Below, one piece after another: positions 11,866 through 23,304 of a stretch of 64,000 bases of DNA. The notes under the pieces are model-generated. The model was not told where the DNA came from. It was given only the letters and a program-made list of their open reading frames with translations, and did not search any database. A program made the position numbers and the translations under genes. The DNA is from Protula sp. h YS-2021 (taxonomy: Eukaryota > Annelida > Polychaeta > Sabellida > Serpulidae), in assembly GCA_949752745.1 (NCBI GenBank), contig OX457026.1, positions 41,331,894 to 41,395,893 on the forward strand, read 5' to 3'. Numbering within the stretch: the stretch's first letter is position 1; every line of letters starts with the position of its first letter.

Positions 11866-14800
11866 CCCATCCAAACATGCGTAAACGGAGTCATTCCCAC
11901 TTGGATGCATGTCCTCCTATATAGTTGCCTACCAGTACATTTGTTCATCGAACTTAAAATACGATTTACATAATAAACCCCAAGAACATTATACGTGTTA
12001 TCGAGGGATAAACTTAATAAACTGATCATCTATTTTCACCTTAAGTGACACGCCCGTCTAATTAATTTCAAACATGCATTTATTGCAATAGGTTAAAATT
12101 CAAGATAGGCAGAGCTTTGATTCGAAGAATATTGTGTGCAATAGAATGATACATCATAAGACTCGAAAGTGATAGATGTGTAATGGAATCAAGTGACAAG
12201 CTTTACTCATTTATTCCACTTATCCGTTATTCCAATTAATTAAAATGATATCAATGGCAATTCAAGTTACTTAAATAAAGTGTATAAATGGGCGTTTTAG
12301 CCGATTTTATCCAAAAACTTAATCGATAAATATAAAACTTAAACAAGTGTTACAGTTTAAGTAAAAACTGCCCATTAAAAGTATATATTTACCTCAAACA
12401 TCCACAAAATCAGTTTACTTCTCATCCAAAGCTGAATCTCTGCTTGTCTGTCTTCTATATACGGCTGTGACGGCAAATATTTTTTCCCATGTACAGTATA
12501 TTTTTCAAAACTATGTTGTCCTCCAACAATAGATAAAATAATCAGGGGGATCAGAATCTGTACGACTTAATTTACACAATCACATTTGTTTTACATTTTT
12601 AAATATACGATGAGCGAGACCACTTGGGAATTAAACTGTCGGAAATGGCTCTTTGGAATATGCATATGTGAAGAGAGATCTAACAGACATAAAATGCTTG
12701 TTTGTCTATAGCTTTTGCTATTTGCATACATGTTTAAGTATATCATCAGCGGACTGACTGCTGCTGACATGCCATAATGCACAAGTAAACAGAAAACCTA
12801 CAGACAAAAACCACTGTTCTGGTTTTTGTACAGTCCTTTGCAATCGTGATATTCTGTAGTTACAAAATCAAAGGTTTTTCATGTCGAGATAAAAATATGA
12901 TTTCACCTTAATTGATTGTGAAAAACTCTTTAATGTTTACGTTTAGGTAATCATGGATCAAAATACATTTTTTTATTTCCTATAAATTAAAAAAAAACTA
13001 CAGAAGGCGGTTCGTGCCAACGATTTTTTTTAGTTTGCAAGATGACAATGAACAAAACAAAATCATTTTTATAATTTGCAAGACCCAGATCAAGAGCAAA
13101 AAAATGGGCTTAACAATTTGTTATGCATTTTTCTTTGTTGACCGGTTTTGAGATTACAGCTGCAACTGCAAGAACCCGGGACCAAAGCTGTATTTGCTGC
13201 CAGTACGTTCTCTGTTTTACTTGTTGGAAATGATCTTGAAGAATTGGATGAGTTAACTTAATCTGTGCGTCCATTCGTTCGTCTCTCGGTCGAGAATCTT
13301 TTTATAAGACACTACAGTTTGCATTTTTATCGACTGTTGAAATGTTTTAAAGAACAAGAGTATGGGACCCAACAAAGATCAGTATTGTGAATTGGTCAGG
13401 CGTGCCCAGATATCTAGCCCAAAGCGACAATTTCGCCCCCCTGCCAACATATACTTGACGTCGACTTGCATACTAGAACCTACCACTGGCAGAGAACGCT
13501 GCCTTCGAAGTGGGTCTTTGCCCGGGGTTGGGCCAGGGAGGCTTGTATCGAATATAACTATCATACACGTATAAAAAACGCGGAAAAAGAGTGCTACAGT
13601 TTCGATTTGCATAACAACAGAGTCAAATCTGCAGAATAATGGCATCAATGTGGGAACTAATCGGCAAAAGAATCAGGTTAACGATAATTCCTCAGCCCTT
13701 TGAGTTAATCAGAGACCGATCAGCACACCTTGCACAAAGCGACTTCAAATACGATATGTTTTGTTTAAAAGTATTTTTTTATTTTCGCTGGGCCTAATTA
13801 CCCGCCTTTTACATGTGGCCCTTATGTCCAGGTTCAAAATGAGTGGGGCCCTATTGTCAGGATTCAAAGTCACGATAATTTAACAAAAACCGCGGAAAAT
13901 TGCCAATGCCCCCAATGTCTTCCACGTTTTTTCGAAACGTAAATTCTGCACTTAATTTCTACAAAAGCTTTCATCGCGCGCACGTTGTCCGAATTCCTTC
14001 GCGGAACGGACACTGTTAATCGTACACAAAAGGTCAGGCGAATGGGGGTTTGGCCGGGGCGTATTTTTTGGGGAGTTTTGGTCCGGCCGAATGGGCAGAT
14101 GCGCCGTAAAAAATGAAGTCAAAAGGATCGAACTACAGTATCAGAGAAAAGTTTCTAATAAACTGTAAACACTAATGGTTGTTTAAATTGGAACCAAGGT
14201 TAGTGCAAATTGTGTACTGCGGTCCTTTACATACCCCTGTATGCAACAGTTTTAAAGTATACCTAATAGTCTTCAAAAAACTTTCCCCTCTCCCCCATGC
14301 CCCTGGGCAGGTAAAAAAAATGGCAAGGCCATTTCACGACCAGTTTTGGTTGCGAAATGGCGCATGTGATGTTTAAGAATGCTCCGTGTCGTAAAACTGC
14401 GTGTAACAGATAGTATTTTATGGGTCTTAAAACTTTAAAGACAACTCAAAACAATAGAACACAAATGCTGCACAACCACAATCAATGGGTTTACTTTTGG
14501 TTACTTTGTTTGAACTTTAAATTAAACAATGAACGCTGGCTATAACATTGCGTACTAGAGATGGACTGCAGTTTGACGGATAAGCCTATCTGACAACACC
14601 CCTGGTTTGTACTATCAGTTTAATGGCTCAAAAGATAAGTATCCCACAAGCTACGAATGTTTGTTTGCATACACCTTCAGTTGTTATATGACTGAATGTA
14701 CACTGCGGACGCTTATTTTGACCAATCACAGCAGAAAATCTATTTAGTCACGATAAATTTAGGAAACACAACGAAGCTCTTTTCCTTTCTTCCAAGGGTT

Positions 14801-15679
14801 CAGTAAAAAAACTAGACCAATTTCGCTACCAGTATCAAAATACTTTGACCTCAATTTGACGTTGACTTAGGTGGAGGTGAAAAAAGGTCTTATCACTCTC
14901 TATCTCTGTGCCAAATTTCATTATCCAACTTCGAATAGCTTAGGAGGAGTTTTCTGGAAACCCCTGAGTTGAAAAAATTGAAACAAAAAAAGGAATAAAC
15001 AGCCATAATTTGTTTGCAAGTGGGAATGACGGGGAAAAAGCGATACAGTCTTTTTGGTAATGTTCAGGACAATTTAATAGTACAATCAGGTATGTAAATA
15101 TTTTTAATCGCTGTGAAAGCGATCATTTCAATTACAATTTTTTGAAAATTACAAAAAAGATACAATATGATTAACATTAATGTGTTTTCGATTGTCAGTA
15201 AAATGTGAATTATCCTTTTTTATACTTTCCCCCCAAATTTATCCTTTTTTATCCTTTCTTTCTTGATGACTCCGTGGCAACACTGATAGCGTTAATTTTT
15301 ATAAATTTTGCTTTTGGAACTGACTTTTCCTTTCTATATCGATATATTGTTATACTTTTGATTCAAATCAATGGTTCCAAAGTGATTACTACAGCTTCGG
15401 CTATTGTCGTATGTTCGGATATGCCAAAACTGAATTTATAACCTGGAAATAAAATGTTGAAATATGAATTACAGCCTCTTTGCCTTAAGACAACACCCGA
15501 ATAAGTGTTCCTAAAAAATAAAAAAAGCTTTTGTGATATTTTCACTCAACAACTCTAGTTTCAGTGCAATTTATTTATTCCTGTCTATTCTACAACAAGT
15601 GTTTTCATATCAGTTAATTTTGCCGCAACGTTTAATCTGATTTTAGTTTGCAAACTTCATGAGATATATCCTGTTTTAG
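11866..15679. other. No supported gene; AT-rich intergenic DNA
   Basis: I see no coding region with splice sites or domains. Near 13147-13260 there is a 36-codon open stretch that looks protein-like but is unrecognised. 14800-14970 resembles dispersed repeat sequence. GC-rich islands occur near 13440-13540 and 14040-14110. Confidence 0.4.
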
Positions 15680-15783
15680 ATGCCTCGTCGGGTGTCACCA
15701 AAAGATAAAGCCATGCAGTCCTGGAGAAAAAAACTTTGAGCCTGCTGTTCCGTTGATGAGAATGTTCATAAATTCGTACATCG
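15680..15783 (+). CDS. SET gene copy 1, exon 1 (pre-SET helix region)
   Basis: Acceptor ctgttttag and donor g|gtaagt bracket 104 nt. With one A fewer in the A7 run, the exon ends in PAVPLMRMFINSYIG, matching AAVPVRKQFINTYVG in exon 2 of copy 2; both exons end in phase 1 with the same gtaagtt donor. Confidence 0.65.
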
Positions 15784-18700
15784 GTAAGTTAGATCTTTAA
15801 ATTTGTTGGAGGGGGGTGCTGCGTGCCTCGGTGCACCTAAGATTTTTCTAAAATTTTAATTCTTCACATGATGTCTTTATTCTATGCATTGAGTTCGAGA
15901 TATGTAAGCTACAGATGTATATGCTGAAATTGCAGAAAACTTGGTGCCACAAAAAGTAACACTCTATTTGCGTACAATTGTACTTTTTGTCTGACGCCAC
16001 CTTCCGCAGTGGTCTGGCCTAAGCAGTAAACAGTAAAGAGCTCCCCTGGCCATCTGCCCCCCTCCCCCCGGTAAAGAGATCCTCCTTTTAGCAGCGGTAG
16101 GTAGAACCCCCCTCCCCTCAATTTCCGAAAACCGGTAAACTGGCTGCCCTCTAATATCTTTACTTATACGAGTAACTTTTACTATGAAAGTACGAAATGA
16201 ATTTTCAAACAATTTTATTTACAGTATTGCTTCATGTTAAGTGTAATTCAGTCAATGCTGCCGTCATCCCCTTACCCTAAACCCCTACCCAGTTATCATA
16301 TTTTGGAGAATTTCTGGCACAATTTAACACTGAAAATTTGTTAGAATCTTCGGATTTTAAAAACTTTTGCCGAGTTGATTTATGCCTTAACTTACGTTCT
16401 CAACAGACAAGACAATTCACCCCTCTGTAAAAGGCAGAAACGCCAGGCATATCCATGCTTTTAATGAATCGCTCATTTCTTTTCAAGCAAGCAGACAGCG
16501 AGCAAAATAAAAAGCAAAAAATTAGAATAAACACTCAAAATAAATTCATAAAATCAGCACTTAAAATGTGAATTTACCTTCGGATTTTACACTCCGATGT
16601 TGTATAGATTGACTGAATTTCAAATACCACAGTCTGTGAACGGAGAAAAGCATTAAATACATTAGCGTTTCATATAGTACACATCAGTAGCTTAGCGACT
16701 CACGGTTGGTCGGTAAACTTGAGTATCATATCAAACTGATCATGTGTACTGAGTGTGAGGGTGCATTGCAACCATGTTCGGGATACGTAAGGCAGGGCTT
16801 ACTCCGCCGGTTCAACTCACCGTCTCTTTCTACAGGTTTGGTTGGATCTTCTTAATATTACACATGTACAATGTCTGGGTGGTCCCCTATCGTAAAATTA
16901 CTTTTTTAGCGATCGGCCGAAAAGAGCTGTAACGACGGGACTTTGAAAATTGTCAGAAATTTGTATATTTTGGTATATATTTTTGCAATAAAATGGAACG
17001 ACAAGTGACCAGCAACCCAAGTATCTCCATTTCATACAAATTCCAGCCTAGTGATTAAATTAGCTATTTTTTGACGGATTTTGTTGTTGGGGGATTGGAA
17101 AGAGGGCAACATATTCAGACAGGGGTACGTCTTACCGAAAATATCTTTGGTGCAGTTAAATTTATTTATACAACAGCTGAATGTATGATTTTGTAGGCAA
17201 CAATGAGATGGTAAAGTGGTTTACTCTCCTTGCGTTGGGCTCGGCTGGTTCATTTAGGCACTTATTCTGTTACCCATATTCCGAAATGCTAAGGCTCCTA
17301 GAGTTTTGCTTGAAACTTGTGAATGCTATGCACGAATGTTCCCTAGGTAACCGTCTGGCAGAAAATTTTTCTGGCGATTGGGCAAAATTGCCAATCTTCT
17401 CAAAATTGTGGAATCTTCTTAAAACTTTAACTGTTTGTTACTGGGTTTGCTATATGCAAACAAATTGTTGGCCGTGGATTAAACTATGACACAAGTTTGT
17501 ATTTTTTTTGGAAAAGGAGGGAGCCCAGGGCTTTCGGTATTGAGCAGAAATTTTTTCCCTGCGTCCTGTGTCCTGAACGTATCGATTTTCTAAGAAACGC
17601 ATTACTTTTGCGCGACTGCGTCCGCCTGGGCTGATCATTTTATCGGGAACTGCGTCATAATTTTTGTTGTCGCGAGAAAAACATGTTAAAATTATAGCAC
17701 TTCTTTTTTAAAATAGTGCGTTAGACATTGGAGAGTGGGCACATTTATCGCAGTCGCTTTCATTTATAGAACGAGCACTGCATTTCTTCTTTGTGTACTG
17801 TTTATTTTGAAAAAATAAGGCAAAAAGATTAATGCGTCGGACGCACTGGTTCTGTCCGGGACGCATTTTTTAACACTGCATCCGCGGAGTGTATACAGAT
17901 TAATGCATCGGACGCAGTGTTTGCTATGGCGGTATATTTGAACAAAAAATCAAAACGTACATGCTGTATATTTTATTTTTCCTTGCGTTCATTTGAATGG
18001 CCTCTCGGCAATTTTCTTCGCCGCGCAACATTTACATTTCATATGTTATTTGACTATTCAGGTCGCGCTCTTCAATTACGCCATAATTTTATCGCGCACC
18101 ATAATTAAACCTCTTGTGTTTTAAAGAACGTATGTCTCAACATGCGTTTTATTTTTTCATTTTGGAACGAGAAAAGGTCGTGACATATTTAATTCATTCT
18201 ATCATTTATCTTATTAATAAGAAAAACCACGTGCAGAAATTAATAGCGACTTGGATAACATAAAAAGTGGTTCGCGAAAGAATTAAGTATTTTCCCGTCT
18301 ATTAATTGCACATAAATACCATTGCGATCAAAAATAAATGTTGGAGCGCGAACGCCGTGAAATTTTTGCACAAATATACCGCCATAGTTTGCGTCCGGGA
18401 CGCCTGACTTTACCCCCAGGGACGTTTTTATGTAACACTGCGTCGCGTAAGTGTTACATAACGGTTAAGTGAAGCTATCTTTATAGATAAACGTAACCAA
18501 ATTTGACGTGAAAAAAACAACATAAAAAAACAAACAATGGGGGAGTTGGCAGGATATTTACCATACATATAAAATATTATGCTTTATAACCATTAATATG
18601 GTGAATTATGACAAAATTTATATGAGGTACATTGAAAATTCCCAAGGCTGGGCGCAATGTCCCTGAGCATTCTTGTTTAAATCAATTCGTGACATTTCTA

Positions 18701-20749
18701 GCTCTAGATTATAATGTGCCCCCGAAAATCAAAGAGTTACAACAGAATTCAACCGTGAATCCCTTTTGTTTCGTCTTCATGAAATATCAAACATTTATTG
18801 AAATGAATGTAGTTCACACACAATCTTATAGTGTAATGAAAACGTCATGACGATAAGTATTCAGCTTTTTGGCTTTGGTATCGTGTTCCCAGTACATGGA
18901 AATTTCTGTACTTTCTGTACTGTAAAATTTCTCGACGAAGTAATTCAAAATCACCCAGTTGTGATAAATCACAAGTCAGATATTGCTGGACGAGTGGCGG
19001 TGTGTTCAAATAATAAGCAAATAATTACTCCTCCTCCTCAAAATAAGTTGCTTCGTAACACAATCTAGGTAGGAATTTTTGTTATTGCATTTATCATTTA
19101 AAAGTTTTTTTATGTTTATTACTTCCAAATTGTGTTCATTTTACTTTAGTATATCTAGCGCAGTTTGCATAATGCATATTCAGAAACATATTTCGATGTG
19201 TTGTGTTCGCAGGTGCAGGGATTTTTTCAGAATGCGATATTCAACCTCGGGAATTTATTTGTTTGTATCCTGGAGAGATATATAGTGGTGAGTGGTGAAT
19301 TATATTGTTCGATCATAAATATTTTAAGATGGTCTTTTGAATATCGCAAAATATTACGAAATACGGCAAATTTTTCATAACTGTCGCAGTATTGATTAAG
19401 GGGATTTCCATACCGCATTAGGCCCGTAACGTCACTTCACGGCACAAAATATAGAACGTAAGAAACATATAGCAACCTTTCACACTGGATCTGTTACGGT
19501 ACGTCACGTCACGTCAAAAATGAAATAGAAAAGGCTCTATGTTTTGGCGTTTGCTGCATATAAAACTGCCTTAACGACAAAGAATTTACCAGACTTCGTG
19601 TGAAAGCAATTGCTGTGACGTGACGTGACGGAGCGTGCTGTGACGTGACCTGCATTATGCGGTGTTAAAAGACCTTAAGGCTCTCGGTAAGTATTTGGCG
19701 AATTGATACTTAGCAAAATTGAAAAAGTTACTGTCCTTACGAATTACACTGCAAAATTATCTCATACGTCTCTGAGAAAGTGACAAGTGTTTTCTTTATA
19801 ACTTATACTTATTTCTCACTTTTGCTGTAAATGTGAAATAATCCTCAAAGTGTTATTTCTAAAAATGAAATTTCAGCACAAAGTGGTGCTAAAAATGTAC
19901 TAGCCTCCCGGGCCAAGTAAAAAAAGTTGGACGAACGAGCCGTCGCCCAAAATATAATGCCATATAACGCCCAAATATTACCTTGCTTGCGTTGAAGATT
20001 AAATAGCATTGTATATTCGCTATTGTTTATACCTCTGGCTAGATCAGTTATTTAGATCTGATTTTTTATGAACGTCATTTGGTTCGTTCCTTCAAATATC
20101 GTATTTATATATCAGGTGCTGAAGAAATTAAAAGAATGAAGAACTATAAGAGAAGGGTTGTTACATATTCTTCTTCAGTCACAAAAACAAGGATTTGTGG
20201 TAAAAAATAGCTTTTTATCGTTTTCTTTTTCTTAAAATTCGTAATCAGAAGCCTACTGGCCACACTGTAAAGGCTTTTTAAATTAAGTGGAAGAAAATGG
20301 GCACTTTTTCAGACTGTGATTAGGACTAATGAAAACATACGCAAATCTTAAATAAATGCTAAGCTTAAGTTAACGCTTCAAATTTTCCTATAAGAAAATT
20401 AAAGGTTCATTTTAATGCTGTGTGTCATCTGAATTTTCCCCAATTTGTTTTACAACCAGCGGTAGAACTATTGATTTCTGGTAATATTTCACATTTCCAG
20501 CAGCTTATTTTGTTCTTTTTACATAACTTTGGTGTTTACAGTATCGATGGAACACATGCTGTAGGTATTGGAAAATACATTAATGATTCTCCAAAACCGA
20601 ACTGCAAGATCGAACTTTTGGAAGATTCAAACATGGAGCCATTTTTAACCGTCGTTGCCCTGTGTGATAATATAAAAGCAAATGCTGAGCTAGTGCACGA
20701 CTACAAAGACCTGCCAGAAAATATGAAAATATGTATTGGAGGAAGGTAA
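15680..20749 (+). CDS. KMT5A/SET8-like SET-domain gene, copy 1 (four exons; one frameshift)
   Basis: Exons 15680-15783, 19213-19287, 20151-20199 and 20542-20749 join in phase 1, 1 and 2 with GT-AG introns. The product would be a lysine methyltransferase-type SET domain. Visible motifs are GAGIF (cofactor loop), YPGE, GCYIFFF, CIDGTHAVGIGKYINDS and ELVHDY, the order seen in the SET8/KMT5A group. The usual NHS histidine position reads NDS. The loop between YPGE and GCYIF is about 20 residues shorter than in KMT5A, so a small exon may be missing from my model. Exon 1 has one extra A in a run of seven A (15727-15733), shifting the frame: either a real lesion or an assembly error. A second copy of the first two modules lies downstream at 21099-23144. 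Nuclear chromatin work is a family expectation, not shown here. Confidence 0.7.
16020..17900. other. Intron of SET gene copy 1, no gene seen
   Basis: This is the 5' half of the long intron 15784-19212. A pyrimidine/purine-rich tract occurs at 16035-16130. From about 17540 there are repeated gcgtccg/ggacgc phrases that are interrupted by the MITE at 17924. The 102-codon ORF at 17181 has no recognisable domain. Confidence 0.4.
17924..18387. mobile_element. MITE with TATGGCGGTATATTTG inverted ends
   Basis: The left end CTATGGCGGTATATTTG is matched by CAAATATACCGCCATAG at the right. Both sides are flanked by tttg, a possible 4-bp duplication, within a host sequence rich in gcgtccg. Related partial copies lie at about 30885-31007, 33160-33535 and 33648-33828. 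No coding capacity. The superfamily is not identified. Confidence 0.7.
18656..18676 (+). repeat. Hairpin plus CTTG tail of a dispersed element
   Basis: An imperfect palindrome (aatgtccctgagcatt) is followed by CTTGTT. Similar tails end repeats at 33118-33140, 50641-50662 and 54234-54255. Confidence 0.4.
19213..19287 (+). CDS. SET gene copy 1, exon 2 (N-SET: GAGIF...YPGE)
   Basis: Acceptor ttgtgttcgcag and donor g|gtgagt. The frame gives IFSECDIQPREFICLYPGE, nearly the same as copy 2 at 23032. The longer ORFs across this interval are in the wrong frames. Confidence 0.8.
19413..19662. mobile_element. MITE with CCGCATTA...cacgtcac inverted ends
   Basis: About 250 bp inside the SET intron. The left end ccgcattaggcccgtaacg is complementary, with mismatches, to the right end cgtgacctgcattatgcgg. 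Both ends carry acgtcacgtcac-type sub-repeats. No coding capacity, and no target duplication established. Confidence 0.55.
20151..20199 (+). CDS. SET gene copy 1, exon 3 (49 nt, GCYIFFF)
   Basis: A 49-nt exon between actataag and the donor g|gtaaaa. The frame gives KGCYIFFFSHKNKDLC and joins in phase 2 to IDGTHAVG of exon 4, matching the GCYMYYF...CVDAT order of KMT5A. The acceptor has a weak pyrimidine tract, so the left edge is uncertain. Confidence 0.65.
20542..20749 (+). CDS. SET gene copy 1, exon 4 (C-SET and stop)
   Basis: Acceptor tggtgtttacag. Encodes the second half of the SET domain: IDGTHAVGIGKYINDS, then NC, then ELVHDYKD. It ends at TAA 20747-20749; an overlapping ag|gtaata donor at 20745 could instead extend the message. 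Confidence 0.75.
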
Positions 20750-21098
20750 TAAGCCCAACAGTATGATTCGTTGTTAATTTTGAGCCTTAAGTTTTAATGA
20801 TTTTGTGCTAATTTCTCTAAAAGCATTGAAATTTGTATCCTTACAGTTTTTTCCTGAACTGGATTTTTGCTATAAATAGTTACAAATATCTAAGCGAATG
20901 TCGTGACTAAATGGCTAGAAACCTTCCTGTAGCAATTTAAAAAGGAAGTGCTAAGCAATTTTATTCGAAGGGCAACAGGCTTTATGAATTCCGCTGAAAT
21001 TTTGTGGGTGACGTTAAAGGCATTTTGCTAATCAAGAGGCTTTTATTTCTTTGAATTTTAATCAAACGTCATAAGTGTAAATGTCAAATATATTTCAG

Positions 21099-21245
21099 GG
21101 AAACCGTAACCCAAGACCGTTCAAAAAGAGAACAAACGATGACTTCGCCGAAACAGACTTGCCTTTTATCTCTGAGTTGTCGAAAGCAAAAGTTAACAGT
21201 TTAGTGGAAGAAAGAAAAACTGATACTTCGGTCTGTGATGTAAAG
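21099..21245 (+). CDS. SET gene copy 2, exon 1
   Basis: Bracketed by tatatttcag and gtaaag|gtaactg, phase 0 on both sides. Rich in Lys, Glu and Asp. An ATG at 21081 in the same frame could be the start if the acceptor is not used. Confidence 0.5.
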
Positions 21246-22064
21246 GTAACTGAATTAGCAATTTTTCAAAAACAGTAAAACTTAGATTGCATTGTGCGTA
21301 CGAAAGGAAAAATGCATGCAAATTGACATAAAAGCATTTCCCAACGAAGCGTTAAGGCATATAAACCTGTTATGACACCTGCTGTTTTATTCCTGAATAA
21401 CTTCTGTATCCCTGATTACTCTGATTAAAACAAGACTACAATCACAAAAACCTGTGAATTCTTATAAGATGTCAAAAAATGGAAAGATTGCAGGATTGCA
21501 GACGGGGATAGTTGCAAAATAGCCTTGGCCACAATTTGCAGGCTGGCTCAGATTGTGTAATGCCGCAAATGTATTTTTAGGCGTGTCGGATGCCAACCAA
21601 AAGGAAAAGATCTGATCGGCGAGAGGGCATTGACGATAGATTTGATCAACCGGTCGAATCTCAAAAATCAGCACGGTCAAACAATGATTCGCGCAGATTG
21701 GTAAACATGAATTTGACTTGTATTATCTTGATCGAAAAGCAAACATTGCATGACTTTTTTTAACTAATTTCGATGTAAGAGGACATTCAGCAGAACGTTG
21801 CATATTTCGTTTATTATAAATAACGAACAGCACAATTAAATACATTAAATTTGATATTTTTCTTCAATGTTTAGCAAATTGTAGTTTCTGGACTGTTGTT
21901 TGACGACTCTCTGCGTATGTGTGTGGGGATAGGGATGGTTTAGCGGTTATGAGAGTTTGGAGGTTTTTGCGTATTTTTTGTGTCTTCCGCAGTCTTTCCA
22001 ACTCATTGGTTGCTTAGTAGATGCTAAGGAAATAACATACTTATGCTTTTTGTTTTTTCTGAAG

Positions 22065-22161
22065 ATTACTCGCCGTTTTAAACCAAGCGACAGGGCGTGG
22101 AAGGAAAACAAGTACGGTGCTGCTGTCCCTGTTCGAAAGCAATTCATAAACACCTATGTTG
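22065..22161 (+). CDS. SET gene copy 2, exon 2
   Basis: Acceptor ttttttctgaag, donor g|gtaagtt. 97 nt, phase 0 to phase 1. Homologous to the exon at 15680-15783. Confidence 0.7.
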
Positions 22162-22707
22162 GTAAGTTAAGTAACAATAAATCCTCTGTTTGCTGAACAC
22201 CTCTCAAAATAACACTTCTTTTTATGAACGACTTTTCTCTATCCCATATTTTCAAGTTACTTAACGATTGACCTTTTAATCGACCGTCTGGTTTATGAAC
22301 ATCTCAGTACTATGAAAGGTGGACACTTTCAATCGTCCCAATAGAAAAGCATCTCTAATTACTGAGCATATCAAATTTATGAAGTGTATTTGTATAAATA
22401 GTCGTCCGTTATGTTGCGCATTGAATAAGAAAATTATCTTGCAACTTTTGCAGTGATTGCGATTTTTATGGTTGCTTCTTCGAGCTCCGACTTGTAGACC
22501 CATTGTTGCAATTAAACATATTTGACATATTTGACATTTTAAACTGAATGTTCCTAGTACACACCGAGCAAAAAGTCACAAATACAAGAATTATTGTTAT
22601 TAATATTTATTAGTTCATATCTTTAAAAAAATAGGCCGTGTTTGTGAAGCAGGTTTTATTTTCATATATAACTGAGTGTTATTATCGATATATATGATTT
22701 GTAAAAA

Positions 22708-22789
22708 GTGCCGATGGTGGAAGCGCTAACGGTTTTCTATGGGCTCTGATACCGAAGATCCCTGGTTCAAACCCAGGCAAAAGCGCCTT
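22708..22789 (+). repeat. tRNA-derived SINE head or tRNA-like relic
   Basis: A perfect T-arm and B box (cctggttcaaacccagg) lies about 40 bp after an A-box-like tggtggaagcgc. The sequence flanking the T-arm (caaaagc) cannot pair with the 5' end, so it is not a functional cloverleaf tRNA. It most resembles the promoter head of a tRNA-derived SINE. Confidence 0.45.
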
Positions 22790-23031
22790 CAGTTTTTAGT
22801 CTTAACCCGGTATCCATTTTCGAGCCCAGGATTAGTCACACATATTTTCTTTGTTATTCATAATTTGCAAATAGATGTATTGCATTGATCTAAAGTATGA
22901 ATACTTTGTGTGAAGATTTAATTTCTCGAGTTTTGGTTGCACAGGTCTTAAACAGAAGATTAAAAGCTAAAATTCGAGCATTTACGTAGGTGACTGTGAT
23001 TTTTAAATTATTTATTTACTCTTTTTTAAAG

Positions 23032-23144
23032 GTTCAGGTGTTTTTGCGGCAAGTGACATACAGCCAGGACAATTCATTTGTTTGTATCCAGGAGAACTTT
23101 GGAGTGGCGAGAACAAAAACTATGACAATCCCGACAATAATTAA
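23032..23144 (+). CDS. SET gene copy 2, exon 3 (N-SET half, then stop)
   Basis: Acceptor cttttttaaag. The frame reads VFAASDIQPGQFICLYPGE and ends NYDNPDNN-stop. The copy 1 donor is not conserved here. Confidence 0.7.
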
Positions 23145-23304
23145 TTAAAAGGTTTTTTGGCTCTAGCAAAGTAAATGAGATTTATCTTGATTTTTTTTAC
23201 GATGCAACAAAAGTTATCAAGAGTTTACACATGTTTTAAAGTAACAATGCTTCTAGAATTAAGTATGCTTTCAAAGGTCAACCTTTTCAAATTTACTCAA
23301 GTAC

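Larger units (their letters stand above)
21099..23144 (+). pseudogene. SET8-like gene, copy 2, truncated after YPGE
   Basis: Exons 21099-21245 (49 codons, or starting at ATG 21081), 22065-22161 and 23032-23144 join in phase 0 and 1. The first exon is charged and without a known domain. The second gives ITRRFKPSDRAW and QFINTYVG. The third gives GSGVFAASDIQPGQ and YPGELWSGE, the N-SET half. Where copy 1 has the donor g|gtgagt after AGT G, copy 2 reads gcgaga, so the exon runs on to TAA 23142-23144 and lacks the catalytic C-SET half. Without it no methyltransferase activity is expected. A polymerase relic begins 160 bp downstream on the other strand. It could be expressed as a short protein; I call it a truncated duplicate. 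Confidence 0.65.

Noticed and set aside
13147..13260. 36-codon open stretch with a protein-like composition (FSVLLVGNDLEELDELT)
   Set aside because: No splice partner, start or recognisable family; kept only as a note.
13362..13574. 70-codon ORF on + and 89-codon ORF on -
   Set aside because: No domain and no homologous copy in the window; probably chance in a GC-rich patch.
18847..19068. Possible SET exon before 19213 (NKLLRNTI resembles KQFINTYV)
   Set aside because: The frame ends in TAG at the donor and the phase does not fit; the exon at 15680-15783 matches much better.
19079..19380. Overlapping ORFs of 63-73 codons around 19200
   Set aside because: They read the SET exon in the wrong frames; the third frame matches copy 2 almost residue for residue.
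22708..22789. Functional tRNA gene
   Set aside because: The T-arm is good but the acceptor stem cannot pair.
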